A stretch of 64,000 nt of DNA from Prauserella muralis (GTDB taxonomy: Bacteria; Actinomycetota; Actinomycetes; Mycobacteriales; Pseudonocardiaceae): assembly GCF_003202285.1 (NCBI RefSeq), contig NZ_MASW01000005.1, forward strand, positions 868,001-932,000, read 5' to 3'. The position numbers were made by a program, and so were the translations under genes. The notes under the pieces were generated by a model that saw nothing but the letters and a program-made list of their open reading frames with translations, was not told where the DNA came from and did no database searches. Every line of letters starts with the position of its first letter. The first letter of the stretch is position 1. Positions 1-10,375 of the stretch are shown piece after piece.

Positions 1-1140
1 GACCGCGAGGCGGGCGAGCTGCGGATGGACACCGAACTCAAGCAGGTCACCGCGGCGGTGCTGCGACTCGTCCAGCGCACGGGCGACACGGGAATCACCA
101 CGGGCTACATCGGCGGCGACCAGATCGACACGAGCTGCCCCGAGTTCGCCGTGCTGCCCGCGGGCGCCGGCGAGTTCGACCCGCACTTCAGCACGCGCGA
201 CTGCGTGGCCGAGGACCGGAGGTATCTCTACGGCCTCGCGCGGGACGCGGCCGCGAGCGGCAGGTTCGTCGAGGGCTACGTTCCCGGTCAGGGCGGCGAG
301 CTCGTCCGGGTCGTCGCGCAGCCGTTCCTCAACGCGGCGGGCCAGTACGCGGGCGCGGTCGTCGCCACGAGCGATCCCAGCGCGGCACTGGCCCGGCACC
401 GCAACGTCGTGCTGTGGGTGATCGGCGGCTGCGCCCTGCTGGTGAGCGCGCTGGCGGTGACCGGGCACGTGCTCTCCGGCCGCGCCATCCGGCCCGCGGC
501 CGCCGCGCTGGAGCAGCAGGAGGTGCTGCTGGCCGAGACCGCGCACGACCTTCGCACACCGGTCGCGGCGCTGCGGGCGCTGGCCGAGACGGCCTGGCGC
601 AACCCCGCGGAACGGCCGGACCTGCTACCCCGGACCGTGCGGCTCGCGGCCAGGATGGGCTCCATCATCGACGACCTGCTCGTGCGCGCGCGCCTCGCGG
701 CTGGCGTCGAGGTGCTCGCGATGCAACCGGTCTGGCTCGACCAGCTCGTCACGGCCGTGGTGGAGGAGACGCCCGCGGAGGGCGCGCAGGTCACGGTCAC
801 CGCGACGCCGACGAAGGTCAACGCCGATCCCGGTCTGGTCCAGCGGGCGGTCGGGAACCTGCTCGGCAACGCCATCCGGTACGGCCGTCAGCCCGGCGCG
901 CCCGCGATCGTGCACATCACCGTGGCCGGCGGGCGCGTGACGGTGGCCGACCACGGACCGGGCATCGATCCGTCGGTCGCGGAGGAGAGCTTCGACAGGT
1001 TCGCCAGCGGCGGTGGCTCGAGCGGCCTTGGCCTGTCGATCGTGCGCTGGACCGCGCAGGCACATGGCGGCTATCTGCGGGTCTACAACGCCCAGGACGG
1101 CGGCGCCATCTTCGAGCTCGCGTTCCCTCCGGTCCCCTGA
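1..1140 (+). CDS. Sensor histidine kinase, 5' end cut by window edge
   Basis: The reading frame is open from the first base, so the true N-terminus lies outside the window; the first in-window ATG is at 25. An extracytoplasmic sensor segment is followed by one membrane helix near residue 140 (VVLWVIGGCALLVSALAV), a dimerisation/phosphoacceptor H-box (AHDLRTPVA), an N-box (NLLGNAIRYG), a G1 box (DHGPGID) and a G2 box (SSGLGLSIVRW). This is a complete HisKA plus HATPase_c kinase core for a two-component system. No clear HAMP domain is seen between helix and H-box. The response regulator is expected upstream. The stop is followed by a large inverted repeat, so it probably ends its transcription unit. 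The stimulus is unknown. Confidence 0.9.
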   Translation, partial: DREAGELRMDTELKQVTAAVLRLVQRTGDTGITTGYIGGDQIDTSCPEFAVLPAGAGEFDPHFSTRDCVAEDRRYLYGLARDAAASGRFVEGYVPGQGGELVRVVAQPFLNAAGQYAGAVVATSDPSAALARHRNVVLWVIGGCALLVSALAVTGHVLSGRAIRPAAAALEQQEVLLAETAHDLRTPVAALRALAETAWRNPAERPDLLPRTVRLAARMGSIIDDLLVRARLAAGVEVLAMQPVWLDQLVTAVVEETPAEGAQVTVTATPTKVNADPGLVQRAVGNLLGNAIRYGRQPGAPAIVHITVAGGRVTVADHGPGIDPSVAEESFDRFASGGGSSGLGLSIVRWTAQAHGGYLRVYNAQDGGAIFELAFPPVP

Positions 1141-1164
1141 CGAGCCGTCCAACCTGGGCTGCCG

Positions 1165-1223
1165 GCCGAGCCGAAGGGCACCTTGGGTGCAACCTGTGTA
1201 CCCAAGGTGCCCTTCGGCTCGGC
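1165..1223. repeat. 24-bp perfect inverted repeat, 11-nt loop; possible terminator
   Basis: The arms 1165-1188 and 1200-1223 are perfect reverse complements (core GAAGGGCACCTTGGG) around an 11-nt loop. It lies just after the histidine kinase stop. There is no T-tract on either side, so if it terminates transcription it is of the long-stem actinobacterial kind without a U-tail. The length and perfection of the stem also fit a dispersed repeat element. Confidence 0.75.
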
Positions 1224-1308
1224 GCCGGCGCCCGGGTTCTGGGCCGTTCCGGGGTCGCTGTCGGCGATCTCGGCCCGGGATGTACCGGCGTATCCTATGC
1301 TTGCCCCC

Positions 1309-3215
1309 GTGACGGGGAGCAAGCTGCGGCGCCGCCTTCCGGTGGCGCTGCTCGTGGCCGCCACCGCGGCCACGGTGACCATCGCGGTGTCCGGCGCCGT
1401 CGAGCCACCGCAGGGGCTCGATTTCGCGCAGGCGGGCCATTGGGTCGCCAGCCCGGATCTCGACGTCGTCTTCCACGTCAACGGTGGCGCCAAGACGGTC
1501 GACGCGCAGGCGCCGATGATGATCGATCCCGGTGACCGGGTCTACCAGGGCGACACCAGTGCCTACGTCGTGGGCGACTCCCGGATCAGGGAGTTCGGCA
1601 AGTCCACTCTGGAAGTCGAGCGCACCATCACCCCACCGACCGGCGAGCGCCCGGTCGGCGTCGAGACCGCGGGTGGTCCGTACCTCGTGTACCGGGAGGC
1701 CGGGACGGTGGTGCGGCTCGGCGAGCAGCCGACGACGATCCGCGCGGGACAGGGGCTCGGCAACCCGGTCGCCACGCCCGACGGCACGCTCTGGCTGCAC
1801 CGTCGTGCCTCGGGAGTGCTGTGCAAGCTGGCCAGGGGTTCGGACCAGGTCTCCTGCCCCGCCGTCACCCCGCGAGGGCACAGCGGCGAGCTGACCGTCG
1901 TCGACACGCGGCCCGCGTTCGTCGACACCACGGCGGACACCGTGCACGCCGTGCTCGACGAGGACCTCGGCGAGCCCGTCAACATCGGCCTTGACGTGCC
2001 CGGCACCGCGGAGATCGGCACGGCCGACGCGGGCGGGCGCATCCCGATCCTGGACCCCGGCAAGGACGAGCTGCACCTCATCGACGCCCGCGGAGTCACC
2101 ACGGCCGCACCGGCGGCGGCGCCGGTGACCGTGGACCTGCCCGACGGTGAGTACGCCAGGCCCGAGCCGAGCGGCGACTCGGTCGTCCTGCTCGATCTCG
2201 AGAGCAACTCCGTGCGCACCTACACCAGCGACGGCAAGCAGCAGGGCGTCACCCCGGTCCCGCCGGAGACCGGCGAGCCGAGGCTCACGCGCGGCGAGGA
2301 CGCGCGCGTGTACGTCGACGGCGACAAGGGACGGCACGTGATGGTGGTCGAGGAGGGGGGCCGGACGAGCCAGGTTCCCCTCGTCGGCGAGGAGAGGACC
2401 GAGGCCGGAGACAAGCCGCAGGCGCCGCCACCCGAACGCGGTCGGCGAAGGCAGCAGGAGAACCCGCCCGCGCCATCGCCCTCCCGGACCGACCAGCAGG
2501 TCGTGGCACAGGAGCCGCCCGCGCGCCAGGAACCGCCCGCGCGCCAGGAGCCTCCTCCGCCACCGCCCTCGTCGCCACCACCGGCCCAGCCGGACACGCG
2601 CTCGTCTCCGCCGCCGGACCCGCCACCACCGCCGAGGCCGCTGCCCGCCAGCCCTCCGGGGGTGGCCACCAACGTCGCGGCCACGCACGAGACGGGAAGC
2701 GACACGGCGCGGATCACCTGGGGTGCCGCCAGTCCCAACGGTGCGCCCGTGACGGCCTACCACGTCTCGTGGCGGCCGGTCACCGGCACGGGAAGCCAGA
2801 CGCTGGCCGGAAACGCGCGCACGGCGGTCCTTTCCGGACTGGGCAAGGGCGTCACCTACACCGTCACCGTGGTGGCGGAGAACCGTGCCGGACGGGGCCC
2901 GGCGGCAAGCACCACCGTGGTCATCCCGAACCAGGCCATCACGATCTCGCGTGGCGACCCCAGCGAGTACGACGGCTGTGGCCCGCCGTGCCACAAGATC
3001 CACGTGGAGGCCACCGGGCTGGATCCCAACACGATGTACGAATTCGAGGTCGACTCCAACCACCCGACCTGGGAGAATCCGGGCTCGGGCTGGGAAACCG
3101 ACGAGAACGGCAACGCAGTGTTCGAAAACATCGACTTCGGTGAACCCGGCTACGAGGTCTGGGTCTACATCGCCGAGCTCAACCTCGTGTCCAACCGCTA
3201 CCTGTGGCCGGGCGA

Positions 3216-3219
<4 letters not shown>
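1309..3219 (+). CDS. Membrane-anchored fibronectin type III domain protein
   Basis: The protein is about 636 aa. An N-terminal basic stretch and one hydrophobic segment (LPVALLVAATAATVTIAV) make an uncleaved anchor or signal. Residues of roughly 30-350 are a beta-rich, repeat-like region (possibly a propeller). A Pro/Gln-rich linker contains a tandem PPARQE repeat. An FN3 domain follows (PGVATNVAATHETG to ASTTVV), then a C-terminal domain with a CGPPC cysteine pair. A TATGCT -10-like hexamer at 1296-1301 lies 7 nt before GTG 1309 and no Shine-Dalgarno sequence is visible, so a leaderless start is likely; ATG 1297 is the in-frame alternative. It is translationally coupled to the MoxR gene by ATGA. 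A cell-surface structural or sensing role is inferred; no enzyme motif is seen. Confidence 0.8.
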
Positions 3220-4172
<953 letters not shown>

Positions 4173-4176
4173 CGCC

Positions 4177-5319
4177 GTGCGGCCCACCAGGCGAGGCATG
4201 GCGGTGCTCGGGCTCTGCGTGCTGCTGGTCGTGTTCGGACAGTGGGCGGGGCTTCCCCTGTTGCGGGCGCTGGGTGGCATCGCGCTCGCGGCGGTGCTGG
4301 CCGCCGTCGCGCTGACCGCGCGTCCGGTGCGCGTCACCGTGACGCGTGCGGTGTACCCGGACCGTGTCGAGCGTGGCAAGCCCGCTCTGGCCCGGCTGCG
4401 GGTGCGCAACCCGACCGCGCACCGGCAGCCGGCGTTGCTCGCCACCGACACGGCGGGCGAGGCGGAACAGACCGTGCGGATCCGCCCCTCGCCACCGCGA
4501 GCCGAGTCCACGTACCACTACGAGCTCGCGACCCCGGTCCGCGGCGAGCTCACCGTCGGGCCGCTGCTGCTGCACCGGGTCGACCCGTTCGGGCTCGCCA
4601 CCAACAGGCTGCCCACCGGCGACACCGCGATCCTCAAGGTGTACCCGCGTCAGTTCCCCGCGCGTGCGCTCGTGGGCGCGCATCCCCGCCACCACCACGA
4701 GGGCGCCGCGACCGATGCGGTGCTTCGCGGTTCGGTCGACCTCCGTGACGTACGGGAGTACCAGCCGGGCGACGAGGTGCGGCACCTGCACTGGAGGGCG
4801 ACCGCTCGCACGGGGCGGTTGATGGTGCGGGACCTGGCCGACCCTCAGCAGCCGCGGTTCACCGTGCTGCTCGACACCCGCCGTGGTTCGCTCGCGCCGG
4901 AGACGTTCGAGGAGGCCGTCGACGTCGCGGCCTCCCTGCTGGGTTCCTCGGCAAGGGCAGGGCAGCACACCCGGCTCGTCACCTCCTCCGGGCTCGACGT
5001 ACCGACCGCGGGCGGGAGCCAGGCTACCCGCACCCTGCTCGACGAGCTGTGCGTGCTCCGGCAGAGCGGCGACGCGCGCGACCCGGTGGTGCCCGCGGCA
5101 CTGGCCGCGAGCCGCGGCTTCGGCGGCTGTCTCGCGGTCGTCACCTCACCCGGGCCCGAGCTGACGTCGATGGCCTGGCTGCGGCAGCGCTACTCGTCGA
5201 TCTTCGTGTTCGTGCTCGGCGGCAGCGGCCGCGAGGCGCACGCGGTGGCCGGGGCACGGATGGTCGGCGCCGACGACGCCGCACACGCCGTCCGCAGGTG
5301 GAACGAGGTGCTCGGTTGA
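4177..5319 (+). CDS. DUF58 domain-containing membrane protein
   Basis: About 380 aa. Two hydrophobic segments at the N-terminus (residues about 8-45) are followed by a beta-rich region and the DUF58 signature: REYQPGDEVRHLHWRATAR, then LMVRD. The fold resembles a von Willebrand A domain, and such proteins pair with MoxR ATPases. The GTG at 4177 starts 4 nt after the moxR stop; ATG 4198 is an alternative that would shorten the basic N-terminus. The stop overlaps the TTG start of the transglutaminase-fold gene. It is membrane-bound with a cytoplasmic or extracytoplasmic VWA-like domain; the exact function is unknown. Confidence 0.92.
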   Translation: MRPTRRGMAVLGLCVLLVVFGQWAGLPLLRALGGIALAAVLAAVALTARPVRVTVTRAVYPDRVERGKPALARLRVRNPTAHRQPALLATDTAGEAEQTVRIRPSPPRAESTYHYELATPVRGELTVGPLLLHRVDPFGLATNRLPTGDTAILKVYPRQFPARALVGAHPRHHHEGAATDAVLRGSVDLRDVREYQPGDEVRHLHWRATARTGRLMVRDLADPQQPRFTVLLDTRRGSLAPETFEEAVDVAASLLGSSARAGQHTRLVTSSGLDVPTAGGSQATRTLLDELCVLRQSGDARDPVVPAALAASRGFGGCLAVVTSPGPELTSMAWLRQRYSSIFVFVLGGSGREAHAVAGARMVGADDAAHAVRRWNEVLG

Positions 5320-7454
5320 CCCGCCTCGCTCCGGTGCCCGCCGCTCTCGTGACGCTGGCGTCCGTGGTCGCCGGACTGTTGTTCGCCCCCGTGTTCGGCG
5401 TGTGGCCGCTCGTGCTCCCCCTGCTCGTGCCTGCCACGGTGTCGCTGGCGATCGCGGTGGCGGTGTCCCGCCGCGAGGCGCTGGTGCCGTGGCGGCCGGT
5501 GCTGGCACTGCTCGGCGGCCTGCTCGGCGTCGTCGAGACCATGCTGTGGTCCACGACCGTCGCCGGCCTGCCGACCGGAAGCACCGCACGCGCCCTCGGG
5601 TCCGGGATCACGGGCTCGTGGCAGCTCGCGCTGCAGTCCACGTGGCCGGCCCGTCCGGACCCCGGGCTGATGCTGTTCGTGCCGCTGCTCGTGCTGCTCG
5701 CGGGTGTGCTGGGGATGGAGCTGCTGCACCGCTGGGGAGCGTTGCCCTCACTGGCCCCGAGCTTCGCGGTTCTCGTGCTCAGCCAGTTCTACGGTGCCAC
5801 CACGGGCGTGGCGGCGGTCCTGGCCGCGCTCGCCTACGCGGCCGCCGCCGGGGCGTTGCTGGTGGCCACGAGACCGGAGCGCGTGTCAACGGGGCGGCGA
5901 CTGTCGTCGGGGCTGCTGTTCGCCACACCGGCCGTGGTGCTCGCCGTGATCGGCGCCCTGCTCGGCGCCCTCGTGCTGCCCGGTGACGACGCGAGGTACA
6001 CGCTGCGGGACGAGCAGTTCGCCCCGCTGACGGCGAGCAGCCTGACCAATCCGCTGGATCTGCTGTCCTACCGGCTCACCCATCCCGGCGTCCCGGTGTT
6101 CACAGTGGACGGCGCCAGCGCTGTGGACCGGTGGCCGGTGGTCGTGCTCTCGGGCTTCGACGGCGTCAACTGGACCCCGGGATCGGCGTATCGCAGGCTC
6201 GGCTCGGCCCTGGCGCCCAGCCCCGACGTCACGGTCGAGGTCGAGCGGCGGACGGCCCGGATCAGCGGCGCCCGCCTCGACGGTCCCTGGCTGCCGAGCC
6301 AGCCGTCGCCCGCTGCGGTCGGCGGGATCCGCCCGCTCGTGGAGGAACGGCAGGGCTCGCTGCTCGCCCCCGACGCGCCACGGCCCGCCTCGTACACACT
6401 GAGCTGGTGGGAGCCCCAGGTGCACCGCGACGACCTCGTGAACGCCGCCATCGACCGCGACGTCGCCGCCGGGACACTCGGTGGCGTCGGGCAGGTTCCG
6501 GACGGCATCGCCGAGCTGGCCGACCGGGCGGTGCCCGCGAGGCCGACCTTCCGGACCGCCGTCGCACTGGCGGACTTCCTGCGCACGGAGTACCGGCTGG
6601 CGACGGGGCAGAACCTGCCCACCGGGCATTCCTGGGCGCAGCTGCGGGAGTTCCTGCTCGACAGCAAGCGCGGCACCAGCGAGCAGTTCGCCGCCGCCTA
6701 TGTCGCGCTGGCCAGGATGAAGGGCATTCCGGCACGGCTCGTCGTCGGGTTCCGCACACCGGCCGACCGCGACGGCGGGCGGTACACGGTCCGCAACGGC
6801 GACGCGCTGGCGTGGCCGGAGGTCGCCGTCGAGGGTGTCGGCTGGGTGCCGCTCGACCCGAGCGGTTCGGCCGGCGCGGCCGGTGGAGTGCCCGCTCGGG
6901 GGCTGGCGGCGGCCACCGAGGAGGTGCGCAGGTCGTTGCCCGACCGGGACGAGCTCCGCGATGCCCCTGTCGCGCCCGAGCCGACGCCGCCGGGCTCCGA
7001 TTCCGGCGATGGCTGGCCGGTCCCGTGGTGGGTGCTGCTCGCGGTACCGGCGGCGGCGGTGCTGGCCTGGCTGACCGGAGTACCGCTCGCCAAGGCTCTG
7101 CGGGCACGCGGGCGCAGGCGGAGGCCGGGCGCGGCGACCGTGATCGGCGCCTGGGAGGAGGCGCGGGACGCGTTGCGCGCCCACGGGGTCCCGGTGTCGC
7201 CGGGCATGACCGTGCGGGACCTGACGACGGTGGCCGTGGCCGCCCAGCCGCTCGGCGACGAGGCCACCCACGGGCTGCGGTCGCTGGGCGCCGCGGTGGA
7301 CGTCGCGCTGTGGTCCGGAACCGAGCCCGGACCGGAAAGCGGGACGCAGGCGTGGGCCGCGGTCCGCGCGGTGCGCAAGGGACTCGCGCGGCGAGGTCTG
7401 CGGGCGCGGATCCGCGCCGCGGTGAACCCCGCTCCCCTGCGGCCCCCGCGGTGA
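5316..7454 (+). CDS. Transglutaminase-like (TgpA-type) membrane protein, catalytic residues replaced
   Basis: About 712 aa. The N-terminal half has several transmembrane helices (TgpA/DUF3488 type), followed by a soluble transglutaminase-like domain, one more helix (VPWWVLLAVPAAAVLAWL) and a C-terminal cytoplasmic segment. In the core, the usual GxCEQFA reads GTSEQFA, with Ser near residue 455 in place of the nucleophilic Cys. The usual DAHAW reads DALAW, with Leu near 498 in place of His. The Asp of LDPSG is kept. Protease or transglutaminase activity is therefore unlikely, and a structural or binding role is inferred. The TTG start overlaps the DUF58 stop (TTGA); GTG 5334 is an alternative. 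Confidence 0.88.
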   Translation: MTRLAPVPAALVTLASVVAGLLFAPVFGVWPLVLPLLVPATVSLAIAVAVSRREALVPWRPVLALLGGLLGVVETMLWSTTVAGLPTGSTARALGSGITGSWQLALQSTWPARPDPGLMLFVPLLVLLAGVLGMELLHRWGALPSLAPSFAVLVLSQFYGATTGVAAVLAALAYAAAAGALLVATRPERVSTGRRLSSGLLFATPAVVLAVIGALLGALVLPGDDARYTLRDEQFAPLTASSLTNPLDLLSYRLTHPGVPVFTVDGASAVDRWPVVVLSGFDGVNWTPGSAYRRLGSALAPSPDVTVEVERRTARISGARLDGPWLPSQPSPAAVGGIRPLVEERQGSLLAPDAPRPASYTLSWWEPQVHRDDLVNAAIDRDVAAGTLGGVGQVPDGIAELADRAVPARPTFRTAVALADFLRTEYRLATGQNLPTGHSWAQLREFLLDSKRGTSEQFAAAYVALARMKGIPARLVVGFRTPADRDGGRYTVRNGDALAWPEVAVEGVGWVPLDPSGSAGAAGGVPARGLAAATEEVRRSLPDRDELRDAPVAPEPTPPGSDSGDGWPVPWWVLLAVPAAAVLAWLTGVPLAKALRARGRRRRPGAATVIGAWEEARDALRAHGVPVSPGMTVRDLTTVAVAAQPLGDEATHGLRSLGAAVDVALWSGTEPGPESGTQAWAAVRAVRKGLARRGLRARIRAAVNPAPLRPPR

Positions 7455-7458
7455 GCGC

Positions 7459-8847
7459 CTACTCGCTGCAGGTCGCGTTGTGGATGGGCTTCGACTGGCT
7501 CGTGTAGACGCCCGCGCTGTTCGCGCCCTGAACCTGGAAGCAGTAACCCTTGACGGGATCGACCTCGATCCGGTACTCGGTCGCCCGCTGCACGAAGATG
7601 GTGCGCCGCTGCTGCCCCTCGGCCGCGACGACGATCGCGTAGTCGAGGGGCTCGCTGCTGCTCCACGACAGCTCGACGTAGTTGCCCTTGTCGACGGGGT
7701 CGGCGAGCTCGATCTGCACGGGCGGGACACCGGGCGCGGCCGGTGCGCTCTGCTCGGGAACCTCGGCAGCCCCGCGCACGTCCAGCTGAGCCGGCTGGTT
7801 CAGCAGCAGCACGACCACGGCGACGGCGAGCACCGCCAGCGCCCCGGTCGCGGCGAGGACGAGACCCGCCCTCGGTTTGCCGCGGGGCCGGTCGCCCGGT
7901 CCGTACTCGACGAGCAGGTGGCCGCGCGGTGGGCCGGGCGGCGCCGGAGCGGGGGGCGGCGCGGCGGCCACGGGAATCGGCTGCGTCGGCGCGGAATCCG
8001 CCACCGCGCCACCGAAATCGTCGAACGCCGGCTCGGCCCGTGCGGGCCCTGTCATGGCGCCGATCCTGGCTGCCACCGTCGCGGCATCCAGAGGCCGCGC
8101 GTCGGGGTTCTTCGCCAGCAGTGCCGCGACGAGCTGCCCGAGCCCGGCAGGCAGATCGGGCCGTTGCAGCGGGACCACCTCGCCGCTGAGTGTCCGGAGC
8201 AGCTGGTCGTCCGCCTGCTCCCCGGGCCGCCCCTGGTGCGGGGAGGCGCCCGAGAGCGCGAAATACAGCACCGCGCCCAGCCCGTAGAGGTCGGTCCGCT
8301 CGTCGCGGGTGCCGTCGCGCACCGTCTCCGGTGCGAGAAAGCCGGCGGCACCGGTGACGTCGCCCGCGAACGCGTGGCGCAGCGCGAGCCCGAAATCGGC
8401 GAGCACCGGCTCCCCTGACGGGCGGAACAGGACGTTGCCCGGGGTGACGCCTCCGTGCATGATGCCGGCCCCGTGCGCGGCCGCGAGCGCGCTCGCCAGC
8501 CCACTGCCCAGGGCCAGAGCGTCGTCGATCGTGAGGGGACCGAACGACGCGACCAGCTCCGGCAGCGACTGCGCGCACAGCTCCATCCGGAGCGCGCAGC
8601 GGCCGTCGGGCAGCTCCTCGACGCCGTCGGCGACGAGGACATGGGCCCGGGTGCGCACGTCGGCGAGGCCGCGCAGCTCGGCGTCGAGCTCACCGCGGGT
8701 TCGCCGGTCGATACCCCCGGGAAAGACCTTCAGGGCGAACGCCGTACCGCTGTGCGCATCGACGCCCGCGAACACCGTGGCGACCGGGCCGTCGCCAAGG
8801 GGAACCAGTTCGTCGCTTCCGGAGAGCATCGTCATCGCGCTGGTCAT
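7459..8847 (-). CDS. Membrane protein kinase-like protein, probable pseudokinase, with FN3-like ectodomain
   Basis: A 462-aa Hanks-type kinase fold. The glycine-rich loop region (LGDGPVATVF), the ATP-binding Lys40 (FALKVF) and the DFG motif (D151) are present. The catalytic loop reads HGGVTPGN instead of HRDxKPxN, so the catalytic Asp is Gly133 and the following Lys is Thr. A Pro/Ala-rich juxtamembrane region precedes one membrane helix (ATGALAVLAVAVVVLLL) near residue 350 and a roughly 90-aa beta-rich FN3-like ectodomain containing cysteines. The gene converges on the transglutaminase-like gene with 4 bp between stops and diverges from eccD. A non-catalytic sensor or scaffold is the most likely role, but weak activity cannot be excluded. 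Confidence 0.88.
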   Translation of the reverse strand: MTSAMTMLSGSDELVPLGDGPVATVFAGVDAHSGTAFALKVFPGGIDRRTRGELDAELRGLADVRTRAHVLVADGVEELPDGRCALRMELCAQSLPELVASFGPLTIDDALALGSGLASALAAAHGAGIMHGGVTPGNVLFRPSGEPVLADFGLALRHAFAGDVTGAAGFLAPETVRDGTRDERTDLYGLGAVLYFALSGASPHQGRPGEQADDQLLRTLSGEVVPLQRPDLPAGLGQLVAALLAKNPDARPLDAATVAARIGAMTGPARAEPAFDDFGGAVADSAPTQPIPVAAAPPPAPAPPGPPRGHLLVEYGPGDRPRGKPRAGLVLAATGALAVLAVAVVVLLLNQPAQLDVRGAAEVPEQSAPAAPGVPPVQIELADPVDKGNYVELSWSSSEPLDYAIVVAAEGQQRRTIFVQRATEYRIEVDPVKGYCFQVQGANSAGVYTSQSKPIHNATCSE

Positions 8848-8991
8848 TGTGGCGTCATCCCGTCGTGTCCGCTAGCTGCCGTCCCGGTTCCGCCGCCGTC
8901 CTCGCGCCGCGATCGTAAGCAGTGCTCAGGTGCAGAGCGGGCATCACGGCCGTTTGCTGCCACCACCCGAGGCTTCGAAGGGGCACGACGG

Positions 8992-10371
8992 ATGACCACC
9001 ACACTCGTCAGGGTGACGATCGACGCGCCCGCCCGGCGGCTCGACCTCGCGTTGCCGGAGCGGTCGACCGTGGCCGAGCTGCTGCCGGGCCTGTTGCGGC
9101 GTGCGGGCGAGAACCTGCCCGACGACGGCGTGACCGACGGCGGCTGGCTGCTGCGCCGCGCCGACGGCACCGCGCTCGAACTCGGCACGACACTGGCCGC
9201 CTGCGGGCTCCGCGACGGTGAGGTGCTGCACCTCGTGCCGCGGCGCCTGCACTGGCCGGAGCTCGAGTACGACGACCTCGCCGACACGATCGCCCAGGGC
9301 AGCGGCCGCACGGGCCGCCTCTGGGGCCCGGCGCACACGCGCGCCGCGGGACTCGCGGCGGGCGGGTTCGCCACCCTGCTGGCGTTGCTGGCGATCGTGC
9401 GGGCGGGACCGCCCTGGGCCACGGCGGCGTGGGTCGCACTCGGCACCGGCCTGCTGCTCCTGCTGGCGGGCACCGTCCTGGCGAGAGCGCTCGGCGACGC
9501 GGGCGCCGGTGCCGTCGTCGCGGCGCAGGCGTTGCCGTTCTCGTTCGCCGGTGGCGCCCTGCTGCTCGGGGCGGGCCCGCAGCAGGCCGGGTTCGGAGCC
9601 CCGCACCTGCTCGCGGGCTGTTCGGCGCTGCTGATCGCGTCCGTGCTGGGGTATGTGGGCGTGGTCGACCGCGCCGAACTGTTCCTCGCGGGCAGCACCG
9701 CGGGTGGCGTCGGAGCGCTCGGGGCGTGGCTGGCGACGCTGGACGCACTGGACGGCGTGGACGGCGCCGCCGTGGCGGCCACGGTGGTGCTGCTGTTCTC
9801 TCCTCTGCTCGGTCCGCTGTCGATCCGGCTGGGCAGGGTGCCGATGCCGGTGCTCCCGCGCACGACCGCCGACCTGGTCCGCGACGATCCGCAGCCACCG
9901 CGCCGCGCGGTCTACGCCGCGGTGCTGCGCGCCGACCAGCTCTTGACCGGCATGATCGCCGGGTCTGCCACGGTCGCCGTGGTGTGCCTGCTCGTCGTCG
10001 CACGGGAGTCGAGCACGTCGGTGATCGTGCTGCTGTCGGTGCTGTCGGCGGGTTTCTGCCTGCGCGCCCGCCTCTATCCGGCCCTGCGGCACCGGGCGCC
10101 GCTGTTGTTCACCGGGGTGTTCTGCGCGGGCGCGCTCGCGGCGGGGCCGGGGATGAGCGCCGCCGGGACCCTGCTGGCCGTGACCGCACCCGCCTTGCTG
10201 CTCGCCGGCGGGCTCGCCGTCGCGGCCGGGCTCCGGCACAGCGGGAGTGCCCCGAGTCCCTTCCTCGGCCGGTACGCGGAACTGCTGGAGGTGGCGATCG
10301 TGCTGGCCTGCGTGCCGGTGCTGTGCGCGGTGCTCGGCCTGTACGGAATCATGCGCGGGCTCGGAGGGTGA
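8992..10371 (+). CDS. eccD: Type VII secretion integral membrane protein EccD
   Basis: 459 aa. An N-terminal ubiquitin-like (YukD) domain of about 85 residues (VRVTIDAPARRLDLALP, ending in DGEVLHLVP) is followed by a linker and about eleven hydrophobic helices from residue 115 to the end, the standard EccD architecture and length. EccD forms the membrane channel vestibule of ESX secretion systems. The ATG at 8992 starts exactly at the ubiquitin-like domain. eccB follows 4 nt after the stop, so the two are co-transcribed. The 144-bp gap upstream separates it from the divergent pseudokinase gene and must hold promoters for both. Confidence 0.93.
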   Translation: MTTTLVRVTIDAPARRLDLALPERSTVAELLPGLLRRAGENLPDDGVTDGGWLLRRADGTALELGTTLAACGLRDGEVLHLVPRRLHWPELEYDDLADTIAQGSGRTGRLWGPAHTRAAGLAAGGFATLLALLAIVRAGPPWATAAWVALGTGLLLLLAGTVLARALGDAGAGAVVAAQALPFSFAGGALLLGAGPQQAGFGAPHLLAGCSALLIASVLGYVGVVDRAELFLAGSTAGGVGALGAWLATLDALDGVDGAAVAATVVLLFSPLLGPLSIRLGRVPMPVLPRTTADLVRDDPQPPRRAVYAAVLRADQLLTGMIAGSATVAVVCLLVVARESSTSVIVLLSVLSAGFCLRARLYPALRHRAPLLFTGVFCAGALAAGPGMSAAGTLLAVTAPALLLAGGLAVAAGLRHSGSAPSPFLGRYAELLEVAIVLACVPVLCAVLGLYGIMRGLGG

Positions 10372-10375
10372 CGCC

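Noticed and set aside
2511-2590. Short tandem repeat at the DNA level
   Set aside because: It encodes the PPARQE and polyproline linker of the FN3 protein and needs no separate explanation.
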